Shown one piece after another: positions 9,001 through 18,080 of a stretch of DNA of 30,944 nt. The notes under the pieces were generated by a model, which worked only from the letters and a program-made list of their open reading frames with translations, was not told the DNA's origin and searched no databases. Within the stretch, counting starts at the first letter, position 1. Each line of letters opens with the position of its first letter. The DNA is from Plantago elongata (taxonomy: Eukaryota; Streptophyta; Magnoliopsida; Lamiales; Plantaginaceae). The stretch covers positions 1-30,944 of the forward strand of contig JAYMSP010001552.1 of assembly GCA_036897095.1 (NCBI GenBank). Reading direction: 5' to 3'. The position numbers and the translations under genes are program-made.

Positions 9001-10641
9001 AAACGGTGCCCTCAAATAATGGAATGCATTTTGATATTTGTGATTTCGCGTCAAATCTAATTCGGATAATTTCGGATCGTTTAAGTACGCGTCAGATGAT
9101 TCGGGTAAATTCTAATTCGGATCATTTCGGATTGAATAATTCTTGGTCAATTCTAATCCGGGTAATTTCGGATAGGATAATTTGAGTCGATTTGGATTCG
9201 GGTCAATTCAGATCGGATCATTTTGAGTCAATTCTAAACTCGGATCATTTCGGGTCGGGTGGTTTCAGGTCAATTCTAATTTGGGTAATTTCGGATCAGG
9301 TCTATTCATATCATTATAACGGGGTCGCTTCGGATCGGGTCATTTCATATACACCAAGTCAATTCGTGTTTCGGGTCATTTTCAAATTCGGATCGGATCT
9401 TGGGTCAATTTCGGGTATGACAAGCGTGATAATTTCGGGTCTATTTTCGAGTTCGACTCAAATCATTTCAGATTGAATTTCGAGTTTGGATTAAGACTGT
9501 CGGGTCTACTCACAAAAACAAAGTGAAGTTCTTCTAATAACAATTAAACTTACACTTACATTAGTGTGTAGAGATTGTGTGATTTTAACAGTCTCATAGG
9601 AGCATTTCTTATGCTCAAATGTGTTTATAAAGGAATAATTTTCAGTCGTTTCGTGCAATTTACTAGCATATAGGTAATTATGTTGAAATATTAGAGTATT
9701 ATAGCACTAAGTTTTTGTCATAGAACATAAGAGTAAGCCCATGTTTAGACAATTTAACATAAGTTTTTTGTCATAAATATATATATAGCACGAGTTTTTG
9801 TTATAAAACAAAGTGCTTTTTCATCATAGAATTATAGTTTAGCTTAATTACATTTTCATTTAAAATATATTTAAAAATTCAATTTGAATTTAAATAATTC
9901 AACTTCAATTTTTATACATAATGTTATCCCATTGTAAAAAGTCAAAGAAAGTTTGGATTGAAGTGGCAAAACTTATACATCTATACAGTACTGTGTGAAG
10001 GCAGGCCGCTAATGTATATGGTCGGGATGAGAAAAATGCGTGTGTAAAACACACAGTTTGACAATGACAAAACTTTGTACATTATTGCAAGTTTCAATTA
10101 ATGACACTATGCAAGAGTTTGATTAATTATAATTTACTTACCTGTATGTTGTGATGAATGTCTTGTCTCAATACGGCCATTGTTGGTCCTATCTTATCTG
10201 CACCAAAGAACACACAACTTTCATTCATCATTCAACTTAAACCACAACTTTATCAAAACTAACCTTACCCACTCCATCAATTTTACATCATCTTAAAAGT
10301 TCAAATCATGTTAATAATACAACCACACGACCCGGTTCGCTACTTTAAAAGGACCTGATCCACTAACATAACTTCCTGACTCCGCACCTCTTGTCAAGTT
10401 CGATTGAACGTATTCACATGCACATAAGATTAGAGTACTAACCGAGAACTTGCATGAGCACTTTGCAAAGAGAAAGGAAAGGCTTGATGGGCACTTTGGC
10501 TATGATCAAAACCATTTGATCACCGGTGGCGGTTGCGGTGGCGGCATCAACGGCTTTGAGGTTTTCGGACATGAGAGTGAGCTCCTTCAGAGCGGACCGA
10601 AGCTCAGATGACACCTTCTCCGACTCTCTCCTCCGTTTCAT
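6075..10641 (-). CDS. Glycolipid transfer protein (GLTP domain), six exons, GLTP3-like
   Basis: Exons on the minus strand: 10641-10443, 10197-10142, 7150-7020, 6577-6442, 6335-6192 and 6110-6075 (stop TGA). They splice in frame with GT-AG introns of 245, 2991, 442, 106 and 81 bp to 702 nt, 233 aa, which as I recall is the length of Arabidopsis GLTP3. The N-terminus MKRRRESEKVSSELRSALKE also resembles that protein. The all-helical GLTP fold carries single glycosphingolipids or related sphingolipids between membranes, in the cytosol. Visible headgroup residues by comparison with human GLTP (D48, N52, K55, W96, H140) are D79, N83, R86 (conservative for K), W126 in FVWLNR and H165 in LKPWHGWISS. 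The stacking tryptophan W126 favours GLTP over ACD11/CPTP-type ceramide-1-phosphate carriers. If the last intron were retained, the protein would end after DIL with VSN; the last exon (RKYGLDKLKST) fits the family better. It looks intact. Intron 2 holds a transposon and intron 3 a hairpin. Confidence 0.93.
6720..6757. repeat. Intronic hairpin, 13-bp perfect stem, 12-nt loop
   Basis: tcattgtagcaca at 6720-6732 is the exact reverse complement of 6745-6757. It sits in intron 3 of the GLTP gene. Part of the word (tagcaca) occurs again at about 6706. It may be a small foldback element; too short to assign to a family. Confidence 0.85.
7540..7715. repeat. Degenerate 'GAGCTCG/GCTCGTGAACACCCCTA' element fragment in intron 2
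   Basis: The stretch is full of short acgag/ctcg words (cgagtcgagtgctcacga, cgagccgatcacgagcacga) and ends in ctcggctcgtgaacacccct, wording I associate with the ends of a widespread plant non-autonomous DNA element. The left end is not recognisable, so this is probably a truncated copy. It lies directly before the GGGTCG-rich element, within the same intron of the GLTP gene. Confidence 0.55.
7755..9508. mobile_element. Non-autonomous hAT-like element rich in GGGTCG/GGATCG words, in GLTP intron 2
   Basis: Left end tagacctggcaat and right end (reverse complement tagacccgacagt) agree at 10 of 13 bases, so they look like short terminal inverted repeats. Flanking octamers cttaccga and ctcacaaa agree at 5 of 8, compatible with an old 8-bp target duplication as made by hAT transposases. 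Both sub-terminal zones (about 7760-8165 and 9050-9500) are dense in ggatcgg/gggtcgggt/atttcggat words in the same direction; the core (8165-9050) is plain AT-rich DNA. There is no transposase. The open frames through the word-rich zones are by-products of the repetition. It lengthens intron 2 of the GLTP gene by about 1.75 kb. Confidence 0.65.
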
Positions 10642-10695
10642 TTTCTTGTTGTATGTGTGTAATAGATTCTTGGAGAAACAAACAGAAACAAAATA

Positions 10696-10703
10696 TATTT
10701 ATA
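10696..10703 (-). promoter_or_regulatory. TATA box of the GLTP gene
   Basis: The minus strand reads tataaata with the first T at 10703, about 62 bases before the ATG at 10641. A start of transcription some 30 bases further on would leave a 5' UTR of about 30 bases ending in acaacaagaaaATG, a favourable plant context. This supports the chosen start codon. Confidence 0.6.
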
Positions 10704-10714
10704 CTACTAGGTAG

Positions 10715-12660
10715 CTGTAATATGGAAGTTCAGTCACAACTTACAACAACTTGGTTATTGCTCTATTTCTAAATCAAGATAAGTGCAATGTATAAGAGAA
10801 TATCAATTTACTAACTTGTAAAATATACAATAATTGTTAATAGTATGTGAATTAATTAGACGACCTCAAATATAGTATTGTTGCTAGTCTAGATCACGAA
10901 CCAAGTCTTCGATATGTATGGTTCACTCCCTTGTATATTAGTTCAATTATAGAAATTGGGATTTGTTTAAACTTTAAATTATGTGTGACATTTCGACGTT
11001 GACATTTTATGACATTGAAATTATCTCTGATGCTTATCTTATTTATCTGGCAGCTGGTAAATGAAAGGAATCTGTGGTTAGATTAGATTAATTTCTTTTA
11101 ATTATGAATAGTTTTACTATATTAAGAAGCAACAGAGTAGTTCAAGGTTACATTCATGTGACACGCGTCCCATGGTCCCTGTTTAATTTCAGGTAACATT
11201 TTTCATTTTGATCATTTTTACGTGTTTTCCTAACTTCTGCGACAAATTTTATTAGTAGAATATACATAGGATAGGATTAGCTGGGATTAGTACGTGATAA
11301 AAAAAACTTACCACATTAGCATCCCAAGATCCATATTATTTAAAATTAATAATAATATAGTACTAATATAAATGGAAGCATCATCTGAGGGTAAAACAAA
11401 AGTGTTTGTTCCGTATAATATTATATATTAGATTTGACGTGTAATTAAGATTAAAAATAATAATAAAATATAATTAATTATGATATACTTTTTGTTTAGA
11501 AGGGTGTAATAAAATGCAAGAGTAACATTTTATCATTTCTTTAGTGTGTGATAGCTTTATTTTTAAATAACATATAGAATTTTTGGCGACGATTAAAAAT
11601 AGGCAATTAAAAATTTTGTTCAGTACCACTTAAATCTTCAAACCGGCCTTGCGCTGGCTCGCTAAGCATAGTTTTTGCTGGATGGTTTCTCATACCTTGT
11701 AGAATCTTCGACTTCGAATTTTCATTATATATTTGTAAGTGATATTAGGTTATGTTATTATTAACAGTAATTTTTTGAATTTAACTGAGTTGAACGGAAC
11801 TGAACGGAAGTGTGACATAAAATACGTATAACTAAGTAAAGCTGAATTAAATGAAACTGAACTGAATGAATTTTCAATTGTAGAGAAAATAGACTTAGTT
11901 ACTTAAAAGTAATTTAATTTTTATTATTTGTTGCGATCTATGTTTTATATTAAAAAATTTATGTTAGGCAGTGCCGTAACAGTAATCACTAGGAAGTAGT
12001 AAGGTTCCAACCTCAACATAGGTAAGTTCTGATGGAGTTACTCCTAACACAATATTTGTAGGGCCTTAAAATTATGGTTTTAGACAAATTATAGGTTTTC
12101 ATCTCGATCCAGATTTACTCTAGCCTAAATTATACAGTACTAAAAGTCGAGTAGGAGGATTTACACCCATAGCGAAATAAACCTCTGTGCAAGTACGACG
12201 AAATGAATTAGTAGTTCTTGTATTAAGAATGAAAACTATGTGATTTGTATTGATTCCTTGCCCTTTTGCCTGAGACAGACAAGCTCAATGATTAATCTTC
12301 ATTACATTAAATTTTCTCAGACACTAAATTATGCCTCAAAATAAGATTGTGAGGTGGTTAGTCTGTACTGTAAACAAAGAAATAAAGGCATGATTTTTGT
12401 CAACTAGATCCTGAGAGTTTGGACCATAAACAAATTTAAGCTATTTTAAGCTGATATTTTCCATTTCTTATGTATATAATGATTCACATAATAAAGACAG
12501 ATCATGAGTAAGTTCTTTGGCTATATAGGATCAAGGAATATGTATACCCTTTTGCAATTAGCTCTGCACCACTATCTATTTAAGCCAAAAAACGCTTCAG
12601 ATTTTTCCTTTATGTCAGATAAGCCTATTATGTGTTCATATAAATGTGTTTCGTGCCATG
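10715..12660. other. Upstream region of GLTP and intergenic AT-rich DNA
   Basis: No gene or RNA seen. It contains copy B of the dispersed repeat (11745-11898). The rest is AT-rich with no clear inverted or tandem repeats that I could follow. Confidence 0.5.
11745..11898. repeat. Dispersed repeat, copy B ('gaactgaact' type)
   Basis: Same motif order as 4829-4987: taggttatgttatta, then gagttgaacggaactgaacg, then ataactaagtaaa, then aaactgaactgaatg and a closing gagaaaatagactta. Copies A and B are in the same orientation and clearly related though diverged. Family unknown; probably old transposon ends. Confidence 0.75.
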
Positions 12661-12684
12661 TATAAGCACAAAGTCATGGAGCAA

Positions 12685-12737
12685 CCGCTCCGCGGCTGTG
12701 TGGACTGCCCCTATGAGGGCAGTCGTTAGGGAGCGGC
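12685..12737. repeat. GC-rich nested hairpin at the edge of the Harbinger relic
   Basis: gactgccc (12703-12710) and gggcagtc (12717-12724) form a perfect 8-bp stem with loop ctatga. Around it ccgctcc (about 12685-12691) pairs with ggagcgg (about 12730-12736). The GC content is far above the neighbourhood. It lies about 250 bp upstream of the first transposase-like coding words, where the non-coding sub-terminal part of a PIF/Harbinger element would be expected. Confidence 0.7.
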
Positions 12738-12981
12738 CGCTATCCAGCTCATGCGACTTCCCAAGTTATCGTTTGGGGTTGGGATCAGACAAGTTTATTG
12801 TATTTTTTTAATTTTAAAATTCAAAAATAATAAAAATATATATTAACGGACATAATTTTTTCGAGATCTATAAGTAGACACGAGTGAAGACATACTTCCT
12901 CACCACTCACAATTCGCCCTTCTTTCTCTCTTTTCAACTCAAAACACTCAAAATCATATTTCAACTCTCATTTGTCAACAA

Positions 12982-13447
12982 AAATGTCTTCTCCACATCA
13001 CAAAGATGGTTTATACCAACCAGATTTGGACCTGAATCTGAATCCGAAAGGGAATGCTTTGAAGGTTTTGGTTCAACGAGTTCAAAAATGACAGTGAAAT
13101 ATTAGAATATTGCCATTCCTCAATTTCTCAAGCTTAAGCCAGCTCCGTCGGTGAAGCACTCCCGAACATGCATCAACCGAAAAGCTTGAAAGGTGGCATA
13201 TGCATCGATAGTCGAGAATTAATTCTCCAAAAATTGCACTTTCATACCAAAGCAATTATGTCGGATGTTTAGAATGACTCTCACATTTTTCTTGAGGATA
13301 GTTGATTCGTACATTTCCGAATATGTTCCAACATACTTCAGAGCAGGTCCAAATGCTACTGGTAGGCAACCGCTATCAAACTTGCAGAAGTGCACCGCAA
13401 CGATGAGGATGCTTACATATGGTGTAGCCGATGTATTGTGGACAAAC
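12982..13447 (+). pseudogene. PIF/Harbinger transposase remnant (DDE_4-type, N-terminal half)
   Basis: A T/C-rich leader (from about 12900) precedes ATG 12982, opening a 35-codon frame (MSSPHHKDGLYQPDLDLNL...) that stops at 13087-13092. From about 13233 a second frame encodes CRMFRMTLTFFLRIVDSYI and then, after a short gap, the very characteristic LQKCTATMRMLTYGVAD of plant PIF/Harbinger (HARBI1-like) transposases (family wording FRMxxxxFLRIVxxL ... LSPLQKCTAAxRMLAYGxxAD). In-frame stops lie upstream (taa about 13223), and the similarity breaks off after GVAD at about 13432, before any catalytic Asp/Glu. What remains after that is AT-rich DNA. The relic is thus frameshifted and has lost the DDE catalytic core. 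Confidence 0.82.
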
Positions 13448-13504
13448 AATGGATTACAGTTTCATTATATAAAAAAACTTGAACTTTTTACATTTTCGAT
13501 TTAA

Positions 13505-14460
13505 GATTAATTTGTAATTAGTTTAAAATTTTTAATTGCAAAAGGTCAAAATGGGTAATTTATTTTGGACGGATGATGTATTTTTTTTTCTAAAACGACA
13601 AAGGAGAATCTAATCTCCGTGATGTGTCAAATCAAAGTTTTATATTTATAATAGAGTTAAATCTAATACTAAGTAAAAAATGTAGTATGATGGAAATAAC
13701 CAGAGGTCAGACTCCAAGGACTTGACCAGCTGTTGTTTTGAATTTTGGAAATATGAAACAATATTTATATAAAGAAAGCAGTAAAGTGTTGTTTTGCCTC
13801 GGCGGCGAATTTGTTTGAAAGTTCAGAGAAAGAAAGAGAATAGAGAAGATAGGCAGAAGAAAGTTATATTGAATATGAAGATATGTTATGCAATTGGAGA
13901 AATTATAGGGTGGTGATTTCAATCAAGTTGATTGGCAGGGAATTGCAATTTCACATGAGTTAATCACACGAATGTCTCACTCATTAAGTTCAAGGACAAA
14001 TAGTATTAGTGGAGTCGTCAATTCCACTAAACTACAACAAACAGATTAAGCTGGCTAAAGTAACAAACTGTCGTATAACCCATGGACGAAAATATGTTTC
14101 GTTTAAAAGAGCAAGTTATACGAGCAATGATTTAGTTTGTAAATCATCAAATAAATATAGTCAGTTTAATTGTTTAACCCAAATAGCACTTAATCCTGGT
14201 GCATGGCGAATCGCAAAAAAACTGACTCATCAAACTTGTATCCATCACCACCCCATAGTGGGGTGTTTAGCAACTCATAGTCATGGAAGAGAGAACTGCA
14301 CACATATTCTCAAATTAAAGAAGAAAAATAAGATTGATACAATTTATCGATGGTTGTCACATCCCAGGTAAGCTGAAGAATCTTGAATATAATTCAACAA
14401 TAGAGCTTGCTAGAATCCAGATCCCGATTGCACAAAAAAATCTTCAATATAAAATATAAC
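13505..14460. other. No recognisable gene; AT-rich transposon debris
   Basis: Open frames occur on both strands (for example 14009-14371 plus) but none resembles a known protein or begins with a convincing ATG. The left part may be the degraded tail of the Harbinger relic; the right part precedes the Helitron helicase fragment and may belong to it. Confidence 0.4.
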
Positions 14461-14461
14461 C

Positions 14462-14821
14462 AATGCTAGGGTCAAATCGACCTTTGCATTGATAGATGGT
14501 AAGAACGCCGACAAAAAGGTCTTGATAGCACGTATGCTACTTACACCATCCGACCTCACTAAATTTCCAGTCAGGTTCCAGATGAGACAGTTTCCCATAT
14601 TTGTTTGCTACGCTATGACCATCAACAAGAGCCAAGGTCAATCTCTAGCTCATGTCGACCTTTACCTTCCTAGATCAGTATTCAGCCATGGACATCTTTA
14701 TGTTGCATTCTCCAGAGTCACCAGCAAGAAGGGTTTGAAGGTGTTGGTTTTAGATGGAGAAGTCAATCCTACTGACACTACAACTAATATGGTGTATAAG
14801 GAGGTTTTGTGTAACCTCTAA
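14462..14821 (+). pseudogene. C-terminal fragment of a Helitron Rep-helicase (PIF1-like helicase domain)
   Basis: About 119 codons are open from at least 14462 to TAA at 14819-14821, without an ATG at the beginning. The sequence shows the end of the SF1B/PIF1-type helicase of plant Helitrons in order: an IDGKNADKKVLIARMLLTPS segment, RFQMRQFPI, motif V CYAMTINKSQGQSL, LYLPRSVFSHGHLYVAFSR (motif VI with its arginine) and a short tail. Helitron helicases unwind DNA during rolling-circle transposition and are fused to a HUH nuclease in proteins of well over 1000 residues. Everything upstream (nuclease, Walker A) is missing, so this is a 5'-truncated relic. The surviving part has no stops or frameshifts, so it is probably not very old. 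Confidence 0.9.
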
Positions 14822-15837
14822 ACCACTTTCAAGAATCTAATTTTCTATGTGGTCGCCTTTTCATTTTCACCAAAATTTACTACTATGAAATTGTATTAAT
14901 GACATCGTGTCTTTTATATTTTTTCCAAATTGCATGATATATATTCGACCGACATGCATGATTTCACATTTAAGTCTAAGATACTGCGGGATCGTCATTG
15001 GTCAGTACTATTTTATAATAAATAAATGTAAAATTGTATTTACAATTGGAAGTGAAACCGAAGATCACACCGATGTACATACATCCCGCAACTAGAATTA
15101 CAATGTCAATCGCAATACTCCCAACTCTGAGTACATGGTGAGCTGGTGATCGAGAATATTGTCCCGTTTATAAGAGGCAAAAACATTAAAACATTTTTAT
15201 GATGGTATTAAGTCAAAGTTAGGATAAACATGTTTTAATTTATAGTTGCAACAAGTAATTACAAATTTATAATTAGCATCGTTGACTTATTCTTCCGTGC
15301 AAATTCAAGTGGACAGTACGTGTGTAAGCTTGTATGTGAATTTTCAATTGATAATACGCGTAGAAATGGAATCAACATTGCATCATTTTGAAGAAAAATA
15401 TCGCATTTCATGATATATGCTCTGCTCATTAATTAGGTGATAATGCTCTTAATTAATCCTTAATATCCATTTCATTTATTATACATCCATCTTACTGTAT
15501 TTTGAAAAGAATATTGATACCATTAGATCATCACCTGTGTCATATGTGAACAATCAGATTCTTTGATTAATGAATTCCACAGATAAGGTTAAACCTTCAG
15601 CAAACGTATGAGAGAGTGATAGGTTCGGAAGTGAGTTTGTATTTGGTCAAATAGTACATCTCAAACCGGATGAAACTGTGTGTTTCGAAATATGATTTAA
15701 CAATAAACACACATTGTTGGCTCACGTTTTCCAGTACGAAACGTGACGAATTCTTTTCCCAGGTACGAGCACTTTTTGGTTCAGTTGACATAGATACATG
15801 ACGTAATTATAATACCAAAACAACCCCAAACCTACTT
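14822..15837. other. 3' flank of the Helitron fragment and AT-rich DNA
   Basis: Contains an 8-bp inverted pair, tgcgggat (about 14985) and atcccgca (about 15084), the latter followed by actaga. This is a weak candidate for the Helitron 3' end. No gene or RNA recognised in the remainder. Confidence 0.4.
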
Positions 15838-15904
15838 TTATAAACCTACTTCTATATATGAGAATGTAGATTGAGAAAATTCAGCATAGGAGCAAGTTGA
15901 AGCC

Positions 15905-16130
15905 GTGTGTATGAGGCATGGAGTCGGGGCAGAGAAGAAATTTGGGGCGGTGCCGTGGCAATGGAGTCGACCCGTCGAGGTGGGGGAGGAAGACAACATC
16001 CAGTGGCCATAAGAAGGAGAAGCTGCCATGGAAAGAATTTGGGAAGACATCCAGTTGCCATCGAAAGAATTTGCGAAGAATTTGGGGAGAAGTTGTCATG
16101 GAAAGAAGGAGAAGAAATTGGGAGTTAAAT
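15905..16130. repeat. GC-richer block with two degenerate ~65-bp internal repeats
   Basis: On the plus strand purine-rich words recur: acatccagtggccat/acatccagttgccat, gccatggaaagaattt/gtcatggaaagaa, gaagaatttggggag. The spacing between comparable words is about 60-65 bp. Four frames are open across it (two plus, three minus), which is what a stop-poor repeat gives; no protein family is recognisable. Composition and sharp borders suggest an inserted or captured fragment. Confidence 0.6.
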
Positions 16131-16444
16131 GGAAGTTAAATGTATATTAGAAAATAAATATACGTATTGATTTCGTCAAGTATATAAAAATTTCCCTTTT
16201 TGCAAATTCGCCGAATACATGATTGTATTTTTGTGAGAAATATAACCTTGATAATAACACATTTTTAAAATATATACTACTATTTGATATGTATTTTTGT
16301 AGTATTTTTTTTCTATATGTTATGTACTCGTAATTAAGTTATAATTTAGTAAAATATTTGTTTGAAATAGAACAATAAACATGCAAGTTGGCTTGAAATA
16401 ATTTGAAGCTGGCTGCAAAAGAAAAGTTGGCATGAAATAATTAC

Positions 16445-17290
16445 TAGAATCGTTTCATATTTGAAAATACTATTCTTTGTTCTCTTCATGAATAATTTAG
16501 TATCTATGAAATATTAGTTCATGCGTCCATGTTTAAATGTTTCTACATCAATTTGTATGGAGGTGACTTTCATCTAGGGAAATGCCTTTTATTTTTTAAT
16601 TTGTAATTTATAGTATAATTTACTATATGAATTTTCATATTTTTATTGTATATAAGTACTAAAAAATGTGAAATTAATAATTGAAGTGAAATTTCAAAAA
16701 TTTTGAATGCTAAAAAAAAGTGAAATTAAAAATTGCATATTAAAATATAACAAAATAAGTTATACTATTAAATAGTTTGCATATGTATAAACTAAAAGTA
16801 AACTCTATTTTTTTTTATAAAAATGATGCCTTCATTTTTGCATATATTAAAACAAACCTAGTTTGTATGTTAGATAATATTGAAGGAATTACATACATAT
16901 TTCGTTTCATATAAGTTACGTAGGAGAATATTTTATTTACTATATACTATCGGCTTGTAAAATTAAATATATAGTGAAGATATAAATACCTATGTCAAAG
17001 ACATTCAAATTGAACTGCTTGGTTTACATATTTTATTGAAGGTGGTTTCCATGTATGGGCAGTGCCTTTTTTCTTTTATAATTGTGATTTTTTGATAGAT
17101 TTGCTATGCGGTTTTCATGTGTTTCTTCTATACAACTAATTATAATATAAACAGAGTATAATTTAGTTTTTTCTGTATGGTATCGGTTCTTTAATTAAAA
17201 TATAAAATATTAGTTATATACTCGGTTCATATTTATAAATACTATTCTATTCTCTTAATAAATAATTTACTATTTATTTAAATATATTAT
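16445..17290. repeat. Diverged direct duplication, about 775 bp apart
   Basis: tcgtttcatatttgaaaata and the following ctattctttgttctcttcat at about 16449-16490 correspond to tcggttcatatttataaata and ctattctattctcttaataa at about 17222-17260. A second pair, ggaggtgactttcatctagg (about 16558) and gaaggtggtttccatgtatg (about 17038), each followed by gcagtgcctttt/aatgcctttt, is related too but at a different spacing (about 480 bp), so the arrangement is rearranged repeats, not one clean tandem. Confidence 0.55.
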
Positions 17291-17504
17291 ATATAAATAT
17301 AAACATGAATTTTTAATTAATAACATCGATAATTTTCATAATAATATAAGTTCGTCTCCTGATAAATTAATTATCTAGAGACCGTCTTTAAGAAACTTGC
17401 TCTAAAATATTTTACTATTTTTTTTTAAATATATATACTACTATTAGATATATATTACATAATTTAATTTTTTTAATGGAATAGATATTTAAATTTTTTT
17501 ATTT

Positions 17505-17705
17505 GTTGTAAGTTTAAATTAGGATTTAAAAGAATTAAGGAAGTTTGAATTAAAATTTAAAAGCAAGTAGAATGTTGGGCTTAAGATTCAAAAGAATAAA
17601 AATTTGAATCCAAAAGAATTAAAATTTGAAATAAAAAGGGAAGTTGGAATTAGATTTAACAGAAATAGAACAGTTGGAACTGAACTTTAAAAGAAAAAGG
17701 GATAA
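17505..17705. repeat. Degenerate minisatellite of ~25-35 bp 'ttggaattaaaatttaaaag' units
   Basis: Variants of gaagtttgaattaaaattta-aaag recur six or seven times (for example agtttgaattaaaatttaaa, aaaatttgaatccaaaagaa, gaagttggaattagatttaa, cagttggaactgaactttaa). Related words (aagttggcttgaaataattt, aagttggcatgaaataatt) occur also near 16385-16440, over 1 kb upstream. Confidence 0.7.
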
Positions 17706-18080
17706 AATTTTGTACTATTCGCCAACTTTGGCAACAGGGATATATGGGCCAGCTATACTTTTAGCGCCAGGGGTCTATTTGTAAGATGGCAAATATCGTG
17801 GGGTGCGTGGGAAATATTGGTTTCGTACCAAACCACAACATTTCGTATGTGACCATAAGAACCAACTTTCGCTAGTAGCTGTGGAAAGAAAGTCGTTCGT
17901 TTTCATACTGGGAATAAAAAAACCCGTTTGGTGATTGTTAGTGCAGAAAAAGAGTCTTACATTAACAAAAAGTTGTTTAGGTGTTAGGTTTTTAAAGATG
18001 TACTTTTTCTTTAGTCAGAATGTACAAATTTAATAGGTAAAATTGATATTCTCCAGAAAAGAGATGACTTTAAGCTTAAT

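Larger units (their letters stand above)
16141..18080. other. AT-rich, repeat-derived region without genes
   Basis: Two diverged direct copies of one sequence lie within it, and a run of degenerate short repeats from about 17505. No coding sequence recognised. The segment 17730-17950 is less AT-rich (for example gccagctatacttttagcgc) but matches nothing I know. Confidence 0.45.

Noticed and set aside
7876..9476. Two plus-strand frames (86 and 94 codons) in the GGGTCG element
   Set aside because: The residues (repeats of FGSFRI, SDHFGS) simply translate the hexamer words; no transposase or other protein.
13265..13504. Harbinger frame as an intact small gene starting at ATG 13265
   Set aside because: The Met lies inside the conserved FRM motif, the frame is blocked upstream by stops, and the catalytic residues are missing; it is a relic.
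14009..14371. 120-codon plus-strand frame between the Harbinger and Helitron relics
   Set aside because: No convincing ATG, no family resemblance, AT-rich codon use with no support from neighbours.
15083..15095. atcccgcaactag as the 3' end of the Helitron helicase fragment
   Set aside because: It ends CTAG followed by A, not T, and the pairing tgcgggat lies about 95 bp upstream instead of forming a compact hairpin. Too weak to call.
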